Of a stretch of 64,000 nt of DNA, positions 1 to 14,246 are shown piece after piece. Under the pieces are notes generated by a model. The model searched no databases, was not told the origin of the DNA, and saw only the letters and a list, made by a program, of their open reading frames with translations. Origin of the DNA: Liolophura sinensis (taxonomy: Eukaryota; Mollusca; Polyplacophora; Chitonida; Chitonidae); assembly GCF_032854445.1 (NCBI RefSeq), contig NW_027018098.1:1-64000 (forward strand). The letters are read 5' to 3'. Position 1 is the first letter of the stretch, and each line of letters opens with the position of its first letter. A program made the position numbers and the translations under genes.

Positions 1-3000
1 TTTGCTGGGTGAGTTAAATGGGCTTGGCCCAAAGATTTGACGTCTTCTGGGCTACCGAAGGGCACATAACTTATAATCAAAAGTTGAATATAGTAATGAC
101 CAGTCGCGATTGTACAAAGTACATGTAGCCGATTTCAATTAGCAAAAGGACCAGGCAAAAATCCAAAAGTGGAAAACATGTTCCAATGCTGCTGGTAAGA
201 GGCTAATCTGACGTATTTTTGTGACGAGAAGTCGAATGGTGCAAACCGCGTTACTCTCCGACCAATACTTTTGGCTGTAGCCACAATTCAATCATCATTT
301 ATGTCAAAATCACGTGCCCAGCAACGGCTCTTACTCCATGGAAACCAAGGAAATTTCCAATTTTTCAACACCTGGAGATGCCTGACCCAATTGCGCATCT
401 CTTGGCACCTTATTGATGTGGGTCAGTGTTCAATTGTACTTTTTGCAGCAGACTGTATCAAGTACCTTGTGGTTTTTATATAAAAATGGTGTGGTTTTTC
501 TACATGTAGATAAAGAGATTAAGTTTATCTTCGACTTAGAAGTAAGACATTTGCTGGGTGAGTTAAATGGGCTTGGCCCAAAGATTTGACATCTTCTGGG
601 CTACGAAGGGCACATAACTTATAATCAAAAGTTGAATATAGTAATGACCAGTCGCGATTGTACATAGTACATGTAGCCGATTTCAATTAGCAAAAGGACC
701 AGGCAAAAATCCAAAAGTCAAAAAAATGCTCCAATCGTGCTGGTAAGAGGCTAATCCGACGTATTTTGTGACGAGAAATCGAATGGTGCAAACCGCGTTG
801 CTCTCCGACCAATACTTTTGGCTGTAGCACAATTGAATCATCATTTATGTCAAAATCACGTGCCCAGCAACGGCTCTTACTCCATGGAAACCAAGGAAAT
901 TTCCAATTTTTCAACACCTGGAGATGCCTGACCCAATTGCGCATCTTTTGGCACCTTATTGATGTGGGTCAGTGTTCAATTGTACTTTTTACAGCAGACT
1001 GTAGCAAGTACCTTGTGGTTTTTATATAAAAATGGTGTGGTTTTTCTACATGTAGATAAAGAGATTAAGTTTATCTTCGACTTAGAAGTAAGACATTTGC
1101 TGGGTGAGTTAAATGGGCTTGGCCCAAAGATTTGACATCTTCTGGGCTACCGAAGGGCACATAACTTATAATCAAAAGTTGAATATAGTAATGACCAGTC
1201 GCGATTGTACATAGTACATGTAGCCGATTTCAATTAGCAAAAGGACCAGGCAAAAATCCAAAAGTGGAAAAAAATGTTCCAATGCTGCTGGTAAGAGGCT
1301 AATCCGACGTATTTTGTAACGAGAAATCGAATGGTGCAAACCGCGTTGCTCTCCGACCAATACTTTTGGCTGTAGCCACAATTGAATCATCATTTATGTC
1401 AAAATCACGTGCCCAGCAACGGCTCTTACTCCATGGAAACCAAGGAAATTTGCAATTTTTCAACAGCTGGAGATGCCTGACCCAATTGCGCATCTTTTGG
1501 CACCTTATTGATGTGGGTCAGTGTTCAATTGTACTTTTTACAGCAGACTGTATCAAGTACCTTGTGTTTTTTATATAAAAATGGTGTGGTTTTTCTACAT
1601 GTAGATAAAGACATTGAGTTTATCTTCGACTTAGAAGTAAGACATTTGCTGGGTGAGTTAAATGGGCTTGGCCCAAAGATTTGACGTCTTCTGGGCTACC
1701 GAAGGGCACATAACTTATAATCAAAAGTTGAATATAGTAATGACCAGTCGCGATTGTACATAGTACATGTAGCCGATTTCAATGAGCAAAAGGACCAGGC
1801 AAAAATCCAAAGGTGGAAAAAATGTTCCAATGCTGCTGGTAAGAGGCTAATCCGACGTATTTTGTGACGAGAAATCGAATGGTGCAAACCGCGTTGCTCT
1901 CCGACCAATACTTTTGGCTGTAGCCACAATTGAATCATCATTTATGTCAAAATCACGTGCCCAGCAACGGCTCTTACTCATGGAAACCAAGGAAATTTCC
2001 AATTTTCAACACCTGGAGATGCCTGACCCAATTGCGCATCTTTTGGCACCTTATTGATGTGGGTCAGTGTTCAATTGTACTTTTTACAGCAGACTGTATC
2101 AAGTACCTTGTGTTTTTTATATAAAAAATGGTGTGGTTTTTCTACATGTAGATAAAGACATTGAGTTTATCTTCGACTTAGAAGTAAGATATTTGCTGGG
2201 TGAGTTAAATGGGCTTGGCCCAAAGATTTGACATCTTCTGGGCTACCGAAGGGCACATAACTTATAATCAAAAGTTGAATATAGTAATGACCAGTCGCGA
2301 TTGTACAAAGTACATGTAGCCGATTTCAATTAGCAAAAGGACCAGGCAAAAATCCAAAAGTGGAAAAAATGTTCCAATGCTGCTGGTAAGAGGCTAATCC
2401 GACGTATTTTGTGACGAGAAATCGAATGGTGCAAACCGCGTTGCTCTCCGACCAATACTTTTGGCTGTAGCCACAATTGAATCATCATTTATGTCAAAAT
2501 CACGTGCCCAGCAACGGCTCTTACTCCATGGAAACCAAGGAAATTTCCAATTTTTCAACACCTGGAGATGCCTGACCCAATTGCGCATCTTTTGGCACCT
2601 TATTGATGTGGGTCAGTGTTCAATTGTACTTTTTACAGCAGACTGTATCAAGTACCTTCTGGTTTTTATATAAAAATGGTGTTGTTTTTCTACATGTAGA
2701 TAAAGAGATTAAGTTTATCTTCGACTTAGAAGTAAGACATTTGCTGGGTGAGTTAAATGGGCTTGGCCCAAAGATTTGACATCTTCTGGGCTACCGAAGG
2801 GCACATAACTTATAATCAAAAGTTGAATATAGTAATGACCAGTCGCGATTGTACATAGTACATGTAGCCGATTTCAATTAGTAAAAGGACCAGGCAAAAA
2901 TCCAAAAGTGGAAAAAATGTTCCAATGCTGCTGGTAAGAGGCTAATCCGACGTATTTTGTGACGAGAAATCGAATGGTGCAAACCGCGTTGCTCTCCGAC

Positions 3001-6000
3001 CAATACTTTTGGACTGTAGCCACAATTGAATCATCATTTATGTCAAAATCACGTGCCCAGCAACGGCTCTTACTCCATGGAAACCAAGGAAATTTCCAAT
3101 TTTTCAACAGCTGGAGATGCCTGACCCAATTGCGCATCTTTTGGCACCTTATTGATGTGGGTCAGTGTTCAATTGTACTTTTTACAGCAGACTGTATCAA
3201 GTACCTTGTGTTTTTTATATAAAAATGGTGTGGTGTTTTTCTACATGTAGATAAAGACATTGAGTTTATCTTCGACTTAGAAGTAAGACATTTGCTGGGT
3301 GAGTTAAATGGGCTTGGCCCAAAGATTTGACATCTTCTGGGCTACCGAAGGGCACATAACTTATAATCAAAAGTTGAATATAGTAATGACCAGTCGCGAT
3401 TGTACATAGTACATGTAGCCGATTTCAGTGAGCAAAAGGACCAGGCAAAAATCCAAAAGTGGAAAAAATGTTCCAATGCTGCTGGTAAGAGGCTAATCCG
3501 ACGTATTTTGTGACGAGAAATCGAATGGTGCAAACCGCGTTGCTCTCCGACCAATACTTTTGGCTGTAGCCACAATTGAATCATCATTTATGTCAAAATC
3601 ACGTGCCCAGCAACGGCTCTTACTCCATGGAAACCAAGGAAATTTCCAATTTTTCAACACCTGGAGATGCCTGACCCAATTGCGCATCTTTTGGCACCTT
3701 ATTGATGTGGGTCAGTGTTCAATTGTACTTTTTACGCAGACTGTATCAAGTACCTTGTGTTTTTTTATATAAAAAATGGTGTGGTTTTTCTACATGTAGA
3801 TAAAGACATTGAGTTTATCTTCGACTTAGAAGTAAGACATTTGCTGGGTGAGTTAAATGGGCTTGGCCCAAAGATTTGACGTCTTCTGGGCTACCGAAGG
3901 GCACATAACTTATAATCAAAAGTTGAATATAGTAATGACCAGTCGCGATGGTACATAGTACATGTAGCCGATTTCAATTAGCAAAAGGACCAGGCAAAAA
4001 TCCAAAAGTGGAAAAAATGTTCCAATGCTGCTGGTAAAAGGCTAATCCGACGTATTTTGTGACGAGAAATCGAATGGTGCAAACCGCGTTGCTCTCCGAC
4101 CAATACTTTTGGCTGTAGCCACAATTGAATCATCATTTATGTCAAAATCACGTGCCCAGCAACGGCTCTTACTCCATGGAAACCAAGGAAATTTGCAATT
4201 TTACAACACCTGCAGATGCCTGACCCAATTGCGCATCTTTTGGCACCTTATTGATGTGGGTCAGTGTTCAATTGTGCTTTTTACAGCAGACTGTATCAAG
4301 TACCTTGTGTTTTTTATATAAAAATGGTGTGGTTTTTCTACATGTAGATAAAGAGATTAAGTTTATCTTCGACTTAGAAGTAAGACATTTGCTGGGTGAG
4401 TTAAATGGGCTTGGCCCAAAGATTTGACATCTTCTGGGCTACCGAAGGGCACATAACTTATAATCAAAAGTTGAATATAGTAATGACCAGTCGCGATTGT
4501 ACATAGTACATGTAGCCGATTTCAATTAGCAAAAGGACCAGGCAAAAATCCAAAAGTGGAAAACATGTTCCAATGCTGCTGGTAAGAGGCTAATCTGACG
4601 TATTTTGTGACGAGAAGTCGAATGGTGCAAACCGCGTTACTCTCCGACCAATACTTTTGGCTGTAGCCACAATTGAATCATCATTTATGTCAAAATCACG
4701 TGCCCAGCAACGGCTCTTACTCCATGGAAACCAAGAAATTTCCAATTTTTCAACACCTGGAGATGCCTGACCCAATTGCGCATCTTTTGGCACCTTATTG
4801 ATGTGGGTCAGTGTTCAATTGTACTTTTTACAGCAGACTGTATCAAGTACCTTGTGGTTTTTATATAAAAATGGTGTGGTTTTTTCTACATGTAGATAAA
4901 GAGATTAAGTTTATCTTCGACTTAGAAGTAAGACATTTGCTGGGTGAGTTAAATGGGCTTGGCCCAAAGATTTGACATCTTCTGGGCTACCGAAGGGCAC
5001 ATAACTTATAATCAAAAGTTGAATATAGTAATGACCAGTCGCGATTGTACATAGTACATGTAGCCGATTTCAATTAGCAAAAGGACCAGGCAAAAATCCA
5101 AAAGTAAAAAAAATGCTCCAATCGTGCTGGTAAGAGGCTAATCCGACGTATTTTGTGACGAGAAATCGAATGGTGCAAACCGCGTTGCTCTCCGACCAAT
5201 ACTTTTGGCTGTAGCCACAATTGAATCATCATTTATGTCAAAATCACGTGCCCAGCAACGGCTCTTACTCCATGGAAACCAAGGAAATTTCCAATTTTTC
5301 AACACCTGGAGATGCCTGACCCAATTGCGCGTCTTTTGGCACCTTATTGATGTGGGTCAGTGTTCAATTGTACTTTTTACAGCAGACTGTATCAAGTACC
5401 TTGTGTTTTTTATATAAAAATGGTGTGGTTTTTCTACATGTAGATAAAGAGATTAAGTTTATCTTCGACTTAGAAGTAAGACATTTGCTGGGTGAGTTAA
5501 ATGGGCTTGGCCCAAAGATTTGACATCTTCTGGGCTACCGAAGGGCACATAACTTATAATCAAAAGTTGAATATAGTAATGACCAGTCGCGATGGTACAT
5601 AGTACATGTAGCCGATTTCAATTAGCAAAAGGACCAGGCAAAAATCCAAAAGTAAAAAAAATGCTCCAATCGTGCTGGTAAGAGGCTAATCCGACGTATT
5701 TTGTGACGAGAAATCGAATGGTGCAAACCGCGTTGCTCTCCGACCAATACTTTTTGCTGTAGCCACAATTGAATCATCATTTATGTCAAAATCACGTGCC
5801 CAGCAACGGCTCTTACTCCATGGAAACCAAGGAAATTTGCAATTTTTCAACAGCTGGAGATGCCTGACCCAATTGCGCATCTTTTGGCACCTTATTGATG
5901 TGGGTCAGTGTTCAATTGTACTTTTTACAGCAGACTGTATCAAGTACCTTGTGTTTTTTATATAAAAATGGTGTGGTTTTTCTACATGTAGATAAAGACA

Positions 6001-6031
6001 TTGAGTTTATCTTCGACTTAGAAGTAAGACA
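1..6031 (+). repeat. Irregular left zone, 11 units with an 8-unit echo
   Basis: Units start at 1, 550, 1096, 1645, 2192, 2740, about 3289, about 3839, 4388, 4936 and 5484. Many carry private changes: TACAAAG at about 117 and 2306, a missing base in CTACGAAGG at about 602, AATGAGC at about 1782, TACGCAG at about 3734, and ACCTGCAG at about 4208. The first two units (1-1095) and units 9-10 (4388-5483) share markers about 4,387 bp apart. The first of each pair has GGAAAACATG (177/4564), AATCTG, GAGAAGTCG and GTTACTC. The second of each pair has the ATGCTCCAATCGTG haplotype. This suggests the remains of an 8-unit higher-order repeat. Confidence 0.75.
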
Positions 6032-8223
6032 TTTGCTGGGTGAGTTAAATGGGCTTGGCCCAAAGATTTGACGTCTTCTGGGCTACCGAAGGGCACATAA
6101 CTTATAATCAAAAGTTGAATATAGTAATGACCAGTCGCGATGGTACATAGTACATGTAGCCGAATTCAATTAGCAAAAGGACCAGGCAAAAATCCAAAAG
6201 TGGAAAAAATGTTCCAATGCTGCTGGTAAGAGGCTAATCCGACGTATTTTGTGACGAGAAATCGAATGGTGCAAACCGCGTTGCTCTCCGACCAATACTT
6301 TTGGCTGTAGCCACAATTGAATCATCATTTATGTCAAAATCACGTGCCCAGCAACGGCTCTTACTCCATGGAAACCAAGGAAATTTGCAATTTTTCAACA
6401 GCTGGAGATGCCTGACCCAATTGCGCATCTTTTGGCACCTTATTGATGTGGGTCAGTGTTCAGTTGTACTTTTTACAGCAGACTGTATCAAGTACCTTGT
6501 GGTTTTTATATAAAAATGGTGTGGTTTTTCTACATGTAGATAAAGACATTGAGTTTATCTTCGACTTAGAAGTAAGACATTTGCTGGGTGAGTTAAATGG
6601 GCTTGGCCCAAAGATTTGACGTCTTCTGGGCTACCGAAGGGCACATAACTTATAATCAAAAGTTGAATATAGTAATGACCAGTCGCGATGGTACATAGTA
6701 CATGTAGCCGATTTCAATTAGCAAAAGGACCAGGCAAAAATCCAAAAGTAAAAAAAATGCTCCAATCGTGCTGGTAAGAGGCTAATCCGACGTATTTTGT
6801 GACGAGAAATCGAATGGTGCAAACCGCGTTGCTCTCCGACCAATACTTTTTGCTGTAGCCACAATTGAATCATCATTTATGTCAAAATCACGTGCCCAGC
6901 AACGGCTCTTACTCCATGGAAACCAAGGAAATTTGCAATTTTTCAACAGCTGGAGATGCCTGACCCAATTGCGCATCTTTTGGCACCTTATTGATGTGGG
7001 TCAGTGTTCAATTGTACTTTTTACAGCAGACTGTATCAAGTACCTTGTGTTTTTTATATAAAAATGGTGTGGTTTTTCTACATGTAGATAAAGACATTGA
7101 GTTTATCTTCGACTTAGAAGTAAGACATTTGCTGGGTGAGTTAAATGGGCTTGGCCCAAAGATTTGACGTCTTCTGGGCTACCGAAGGGCACATAACTTA
7201 TAATCAAAAGTTGAATATAGTAATGACCAGTCGCGATGGTACATAGTACATGTAGCCGAATTCAATTAGCAAAAGGACCAGGCAAAAATCCAAAAGTGGA
7301 AAAAATGTTCCAATGCTGCTGGTAAGACGCTAATCCGACGTATTTTGTGACGAGAAATCGAATGGTGCAAACCGCGTTGCTCTCCGACCAATACTTTTGG
7401 CTGTAGCCACAATTGAATCATCATTTATGTCAAAATCACGTGCCCAGCAACGGCTCTTACTCCATGGAAACCAAGGAAATTTCCAATTTTTCAACACCTG
7501 GAGATGCCTGACCCAATTGCGCATCTTTTGGCACCTTATTGATGTGGGTCAGTGTTCAATTGTACTTTTTACAGCAGACTGTATCAAGTACCTTGTGTTT
7601 TTTATATAAAAATGGTGTGGTTTTTCTACATGTAGATAAAGAGATTAAGTTTATCTTCGACTTAGAAGTAAGACATTTGCTGGGTGAGTTAAATGGGCTT
7701 GGCCCAAAGATTTGACATCTTCTGGGCTACCGAAGGGCACATAACTTATAATCAAAAGTTGAATATAGTAATGACCAGTCGCGATTGTACATAGTAGATG
7801 TAGCCGATTTCAATTAGCAAAAGGACCAGGCAAAAATCCAGAAGTGGAAAAAATGTTTCAATGCTGCTGGTAAGAGGCTAATCTGACGTATTTTGTGACG
7901 AGAAATCGAATGGTGCAAACCGCGTTGCTCTCCGACCAATACTTTTGGCTGTAGCCACAATTGAATCATCATTTATGTCAAAATCACGTGCCCAGCAACG
8001 GCTCTTACTCCATGGAAACCAAGGAAATTTGCAATTTTTCAACACCTGGAGATGCCTGACCCAATTGCGCATCTTTTGGCACCTTATTGATGTGGGTCAG
8101 TGTTCAATTGTACTTTTTACAGCAGACTGTATCAAGTACCTTGTGGTTTTTATATAAAAATGGTGTGGTTTTTCTACATGTAGATAAAGAGATTAAGTTT
8201 ATCTTCGACTTAGAAGTAAGACA
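6032..8223 (+). repeat. Four-unit segment, first copy of a 7-unit HOR
   Basis: Units at 6032, 6580, 7128 and 7676 are matched in order by those at 9870, 10418, 10966 and 11513. Shared rare marks sit at a constant offset of 3,837-3,838 bp: CAGTTG at 6463/10301, TTTTTGCTG in the second unit, CCGAATTC and TAAGACGCT (7328/11166) in the third, TAGTAGATG (7797/11634), ATCCAGAAG and ATGTTTCAATG in the fourth. The offset is seven units plus two one-base insertions in the three units between. Confidence 0.85.
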
Positions 8224-9869
8224 TTTGCTGGGTGAGTTAAATGGGCTTGGCCCAAAGATTTGACATCTTCTGGGCTACCGAAGGGCACATAACTTATAAT
8301 CAAAAGTTGAATATAGTAATGACCAGTCGCGATTGTACATAGTACATGTAGCCGATTTCAATTAGCAAAAGGACCAGGCAAAAATCCAAAAGTGGAAAAC
8401 ATGTTCCAATGCTGCTGGTAAGAGGCTAATCCGACGTATTTTGTAACGAGAAATCGAATGGTGCAAACCGCGTTGCTCTCCGACCAATACTTTTGGCTGT
8501 AGCCACAATTGAATCATCATTTATGTCAAAATCACGTGCCCAGCAACGGCTCTTACTCCATGGAAACCAAGGAAATTTGCAATTTTTCAACACCTGGAGA
8601 TGCCTGACCCAATTGCGCATCTTTTGGCACCTTATTGATGTGGGTCAGTGTTCAATTGTACTTTTTACAGCAGACTGTATCAAGTACCATTGTGGTTTTT
8701 ATATAAAAATGGTGTGGTTTTTCTACATGTAGATAAAGAGATTAAGTTTATCTTCGACTTAGAAGTAAGACATTTGCTGGGTGAGTTAAATGGGCTTGGC
8801 CCAAAGATTTGACATCTTCTGGGCTACCGAAGGGCACATAACTTATAATCAAAAGTTGAATATAGTAATGACCAGTCGCGATTGTACATAGTACATGTAG
8901 CCGATTTCAATTAGCAAAAGGACCAGGCAAAAATCCAAAAGTGGAAAAAATGTTCCAATGCTGCTGGTAAGAGGCTAATCCGACGTATTTTGTGACGAGA
9001 AATCGAATGGTGCAAACCGCGTTGCTCTCCGACCAATACTTTTGGCTGTAGCCACAATTGAATCATCATTTATGTCAAAATCACGTGCCCAGCAACGGCT
9101 CTTACTCCATGGAAACCAAGGAAATTTGCAATTTTTCAACAGCTGGAGATGCCTGACCCAATTGCGCATCTTTTGGCACCTTATTGATGTGGGTCAGTGT
9201 TCAATTGTACTTTTTACAGCAGACTGTATCAAGTACCTTGTGTTTTTTTATATAAAAATGGTGTGGTTTTTCTACATGTAGATAAAGACATTGAGTTTAT
9301 CTTCGACTTAGAAGTAAGACATTTGCTGGGTGAGTTAAATGGGCTTGGCCCAAAGATTTGACGTCTTCTGGGCTACCGAAGGGCACATAACTTATAATCA
9401 AAAGTTGAATATAGTAATGACCAGTCGCGATTGTACATAGTACATGTAGCCGATTTCAATTAGCAAAAGGACCAGGCAAAAATCCAAAAGTGGAAAAAAT
9501 GTTCCAATGCTGCTGGTAAGAGGCTAATCCGACGTATTTTGTGACGAGAAATCGAATGGTGCAAACCGCGTTGCTCTCCGACCAATACTTTTGGCTGTAG
9601 CCACAATTGAATCATCATTTATGTCAAAATCACGTGCCCAGCAACGGCTCTTACTCCATGGAAACCAAGGAAATTTGCAATTTTTCAACACCTGGAGATG
9701 CCTGACCCAATTGCGCATCTTTTGGCACCTTATTGATGTGGGTCAGTGTTCAATTGTACTTTTTACAGCAGACTGTATCAAGTACCTTGTGGTTTTTATA
9801 TAAAAATGGTGTGGTTTTTCTACATGTAGATAAAGAGATTAAGTTTATCTTCGACTTAGAAGTAAGACA
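8224..9869 (+). repeat. Three units between the copies of the 7-unit HOR
   Basis: Units start at 8224, 8773 and 9322. The first has GGAAAACATG and TTTGTAACG, marks otherwise seen near the left end (177, 4564 and about 1317). It also has an extra A in TACCATTGTGG (about 8690). The second has an extra T before the TATA tract (about 9247). These two insertions account for the 3,838-bp offset of the flanking copies. Confidence 0.8.
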
Positions 9870-12060
9870 TTTGCTGGGTGAGTTAAATGGGCTTGGCCCA
9901 AAGATTTGACATCTTCTGGGCTACCGAAGGGCACATAACTTATAATCAAAAGTTGAATATAGTAATGACCAGTCGCGATTGTACATAGTACATGTAGCCG
10001 ATTTCAATTAGCAAAAGGAGCAGGCAAAAATCCAAAAGTGGAAAAAATGTTCCAATGCTGCTGGTAAGAGGCTAATCCGACGTATTTTGTGACGAGAAAT
10101 CGAATGGTGCAAACCGCGTTGCTCTCCGACCAATACTTTTGGCTGTAGCCACAATTGAATCATCATTTATGTCAAAATCACGTGCCCAGCAACGGCTCTT
10201 ACTCCATGGAAACCAAGGAAATTTGCAATTTTTCAACACCTGGAGATGCCTGACCCAATTGCGCATCTTTTGGCACCTTATTGATGTGGGTCAGTGTTCA
10301 GTTGTACTTTTTACAGCAGACTGTATCAAGTACCTTGTGGTTTTTATATAAAAATGGTGTGGTTTTTCTACATGTAGATAAAGACATTGAGTTTATCTTC
10401 GACTTAGAAGTAAGACATTTGCTGGGTGAGTTAAATGGGCTTGGCCCAAAGATTTGACGTCTTCTGGGCTACCGAAGGGCACATAACTTATAATCAAAAG
10501 TTGAATATAGTAATGACCAGTCGCGATGGTACATAGTACATGTAGCCGATTTCAATTAGCAAAAGGACCAGGCAAAAATCCAAAAGTAAAAAAAATGCTC
10601 CAATCGTGCTGGTAAGAGGCTAATCCGACGTATTTTGTGACGAGAAATCGAATGGTGCAAACCGCGTTGCTCTCCGACCAATACTTTTTGCTGTAGCCAC
10701 AATTGAATCATCATTTATGTCAAAATCACGTGCCCAGCAACGGCTCTTACTCCATGGAAACCAAGGAAATTTCCAATTTTTCAACAGCTGGAGATGCCTG
10801 ACCCAATTGCGCATCTTTTGGCACCTTATTGATGTGGGTCAGTGTTCAATTGTACTTTTTACAGCAGACTGTATCAAGTACCTTGTGTTTTTTATATAAA
10901 AATGGTGTGGTTTTTCTACATGTAGATAAAGACATTGAGTTTATCTTCGACTTAGAAGTAAGACATTTGCTGGGTGAGTTAAATGGGCTTGGCCCAAAGA
11001 TTTGACGTCTTCTGGGCTACCGAAGGGCACATAACTTATACTCAAAAGTTGAATATAGTAATGACCAGTCGCGATGGTACATAGTACATGTAGCCGAATT
11101 CAATTAGCAAAAGGAGCAGGCAAAAATCCAAAAGTGGAAAAAATGTTCCAATGCTGCTGGTAAGACGCTAATCCGACGTATTTTGTGACGAGAAATCGAA
11201 TGGTGCAAACCGCGTTGCTCTCCGACCAATACTTTTGGCTGTAGCCACATTCAATCATCATTTATGTCAAAATCACGTGCCCAGCAACGGCTCTTACTCC
11301 ATGGAAACCAAGGAAATTTGCAATTTTTCAACACCTGGAGATGCCTGACCCAATTGCGCATCTTTTGGCACCTTATTGATGTGGGTCAGTGTTCAATTGT
11401 ACTTTTTACAGCAGACTGTATCAAGTACCTTGTGTTTTTTATATAAAAATGGTGTGGTTTTTCTACATGTAGATAAAGAGATTAAGTTTATCTTCGACTT
11501 AGAAGTAAGACATTTGCTGGGTGAGTTAAATGGGCTTGGCCCAAAGATTTGACATCTTCTGGGCTACCGAAGGGCACATAACTTATAATCAAAAGTTGAA
11601 TATAGTAATGACCAGTCGCGATTGTACATAGTAGATGTAGCCGATTTCAATTAGCAAAAGGACCAGGCAAAAATCCAGAAGTGGAAAAAATGTTTCAATG
11701 CTGCTGGTAAGAGGCTAATCTGACTTATTTTGTGACGAGAAATCGAATGGTGCAAACCGCGTTACTCTCCGACCAATACTTTTGGCTGTAGCCACAATTG
11801 AATCATCATTTATGTCAAAATCACGTGCCCAGCAACGGCTCTTACTCCATGGAAACCAAGGAAATTTGCAATTTTTCAACAGCTGGAGATGCCTGACCCA
11901 ATTGCGCATCTTTTGGCACCTTATTGATGTGGGTCAGTGTTCAATTGTACTTTTTACAGCAGACTGTATCAAGTACCTTGTGTTTTTTATATAAAAATAA
12001 TGTGGTTTTCCTACATGTAGATAAAGAGATTAAGTTTATCTTCGACTTAGAAGTAAGACA
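9870..12060 (+). repeat. Four-unit segment, second copy of the 7-unit HOR
   Basis: This repeats the unit order of 6032-8223. Private changes since duplication include GGAGCAGG (about 10020 and 11115), TTATACTCAA (about 11041), a one-base loss in CCACATTCAATC (about 11250), GACTTATTT (about 11725) and ATAAAAATAATGTGG (about 11998). The fourth unit differs from its partner at the 40362/40376-equivalent markers, so the copies have exchanged sequence or diverged there. Confidence 0.8.
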
Positions 12061-14246
12061 TTTGCTGGGTGAGTTAAATGGGCTTGGCCCAAAGATTTGA
12101 CATCTTCTGGGCTACCGAAGGGCACATAACTTATAATCAAAAGTTGAATATAGTAATGACCAGTCGCGATTGTACATAGTAGATGTAGCCGATTTCAATT
12201 AGCAAAAGGACCAGGCAAAAATCCAGAAGTGGAAAAAATGTTTCAATGCTGCTGGTAAGAGGCTAATCTGACGTATTTTGTGACGAGAAATCGAATGGTG
12301 CAAACCGCGTTACTCTCCGACCAATACTTTTGGCTGTAGCCACAATTGAATCATCATTTATGTCAAAATCACGTGCCCAGCAACGGCTCTTACTCCATGG
12401 AAACCAAGGAAATTTCCAATTTTTCAACACCTGGAGATGCCTGACCCAATTGCGCATCTTTTGGCACCTTATTGATGTGGGTCAGTGTTCAATTGTACTT
12501 TTTACAGCAGACTGTATCAAGTACCTTGTGGTTTTTATATAAAAATGGTGTGGTTTTTCTACATGTAGATAAAGACATTGAGTTTATCTTCGACTTAGAA
12601 GTAAGACATTTGCTGGGTGAGTTAAATGGGCTTGGCCCAAAGATTTGACATCTTCTGCGCTACCGAAGGGCACATAACTTATAATCAAAAGTTGAATATA
12701 GTAATGACCAGTCGCGATTGTACATAGTACATGTAGCCGATTTCAATTAGCAAAAGGACCAGGCAAAAATCCAAAAGTAAAAAAAATGCTCCAATCGTGC
12801 TGGTAAGAGGCTAATCCGACGTATTTTGTGACGAGAAATCGAATGGTGCAAACCGCGTTGCTCTCCGACCAATACTTTTGGCTGTAGCCACAATTGAATC
12901 ATCATTTATGTCAAAATCACGTGCCCAGCAACGGCTCTTACTCCATGGAAACCAAGGAAATTTCCAATTTTTCAACACCTGGAGATGCCTGACCCAATTG
13001 CGCATCTTTTGGCACCTTATTGATGTGGGTCAGTGTTCAATTGTACTTTTTACAGCAGACTGTATCAAGTACCTTGTGGTTTTTATATAAAAATGGTGTG
13101 GTTTTTCTACATGTAGATAAAGAGATTAAGTTTATCTTCGACTTAGAAGTAAGACATTTGCTGGGTGAGTTAAATGGGCTTGGCCCAAAGATTTGACATC
13201 TTCTGGGCTACCGAAGGGCACATAACTTATAATCAAAAGTTGAATATATTAATGACCAGTCGCGATTGTACATAGTACATGTAGCCGATTTCAATTAGCA
13301 AAAGGACCAGGCAAAAATCCAAAAGTGGAAAAAATGTTCCAATGCTGCTGGTAAGAGGCTAATCCGACGTATTTTGTGACGAGAATCGAATGGTGCAAAC
13401 CGCGTTGCTCTCCGACCAATACTTTTGGCTGTAGCCACAATTCAATCATCATTTATGTCAAAATCACGTGCCCAGCAACGGCTCTTACTCCATGGAAACC
13501 AAGGAAATTTGCAATTTTTCAACACCTGGAGATGCCTGACCCAATTGCGCATCTTTTGGCACCTTATTGATGTGGGTCAGTGTTCAATTGTACTTTTTAC
13601 AGCAGACTGTATCAAGTACCTTCTGGTTTTTATATAAAAATGGTGTGGTTTTTCTACATGTAGATAAAGAGATTAAGTTTATCTTCGACTTAGAAGTAAG
13701 ACATTTGCTGGGTGAGTTAATGGGCTTGGCCCAAAGATTTGACATCTTCTGGGCTACCGAAGGGCACATAACTTATAATCAAAAGTTGAATATAGTAATG
13801 ACCAGTCGCGATTGTACATAGTACGCCGATTTCAATTAGCAAAAGGACCAGGCAAAAATCCAAAAGTGGAAAAAATGTTCCAATGCTGCTGGTAAGAGGC
13901 TAATCCGACGTATTTTTGTGACGAGAAATCGAATGGTGCAAACCGCGTTGCTCTCCGACCAATACTTTTGGCTGTAGCCACAATTGAATCATCAATTATG
14001 TCAAAATCACGTGCCCAGCAACGGCTCTTACTCCATGGAAACCAAGGAAATTTCCAATTTTTCAACAGCTGGAGATGCCTGACCCCAATTGCGCATCTTT
14101 TGGCACCTTATTGATGTGGGTCAGTGTTCAATTGTACTTTTACAGCAGACTGTATCAAGTACCTTGTGGTTTTTATATAAAAATGGTGTGGTTTTTCTAC
14201 ATGTAGATAAAGAGATTAAGTTTATCTTCGACTTAGAAGTAAGACA
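12061..14246 (+). repeat. Four mixed units at a domain edge
   Basis: Units start at 12061, 12609, 13157 and 13705. The 12061 unit repeats TAGATGTAG, ATCCAGAAG and TTTCAATG from the unit just before it (11634/12182, exactly 548 bp), a local single-unit duplication or conversion. The last two units carry many indels: GAGAATCG at about 13382, a lost A at about 13718, a 5-bp loss at about 13824, ATTTTTGTG at about 13912, ACCCCAATTG at about 14083 and a lost T at about 14139. Confidence 0.75.
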
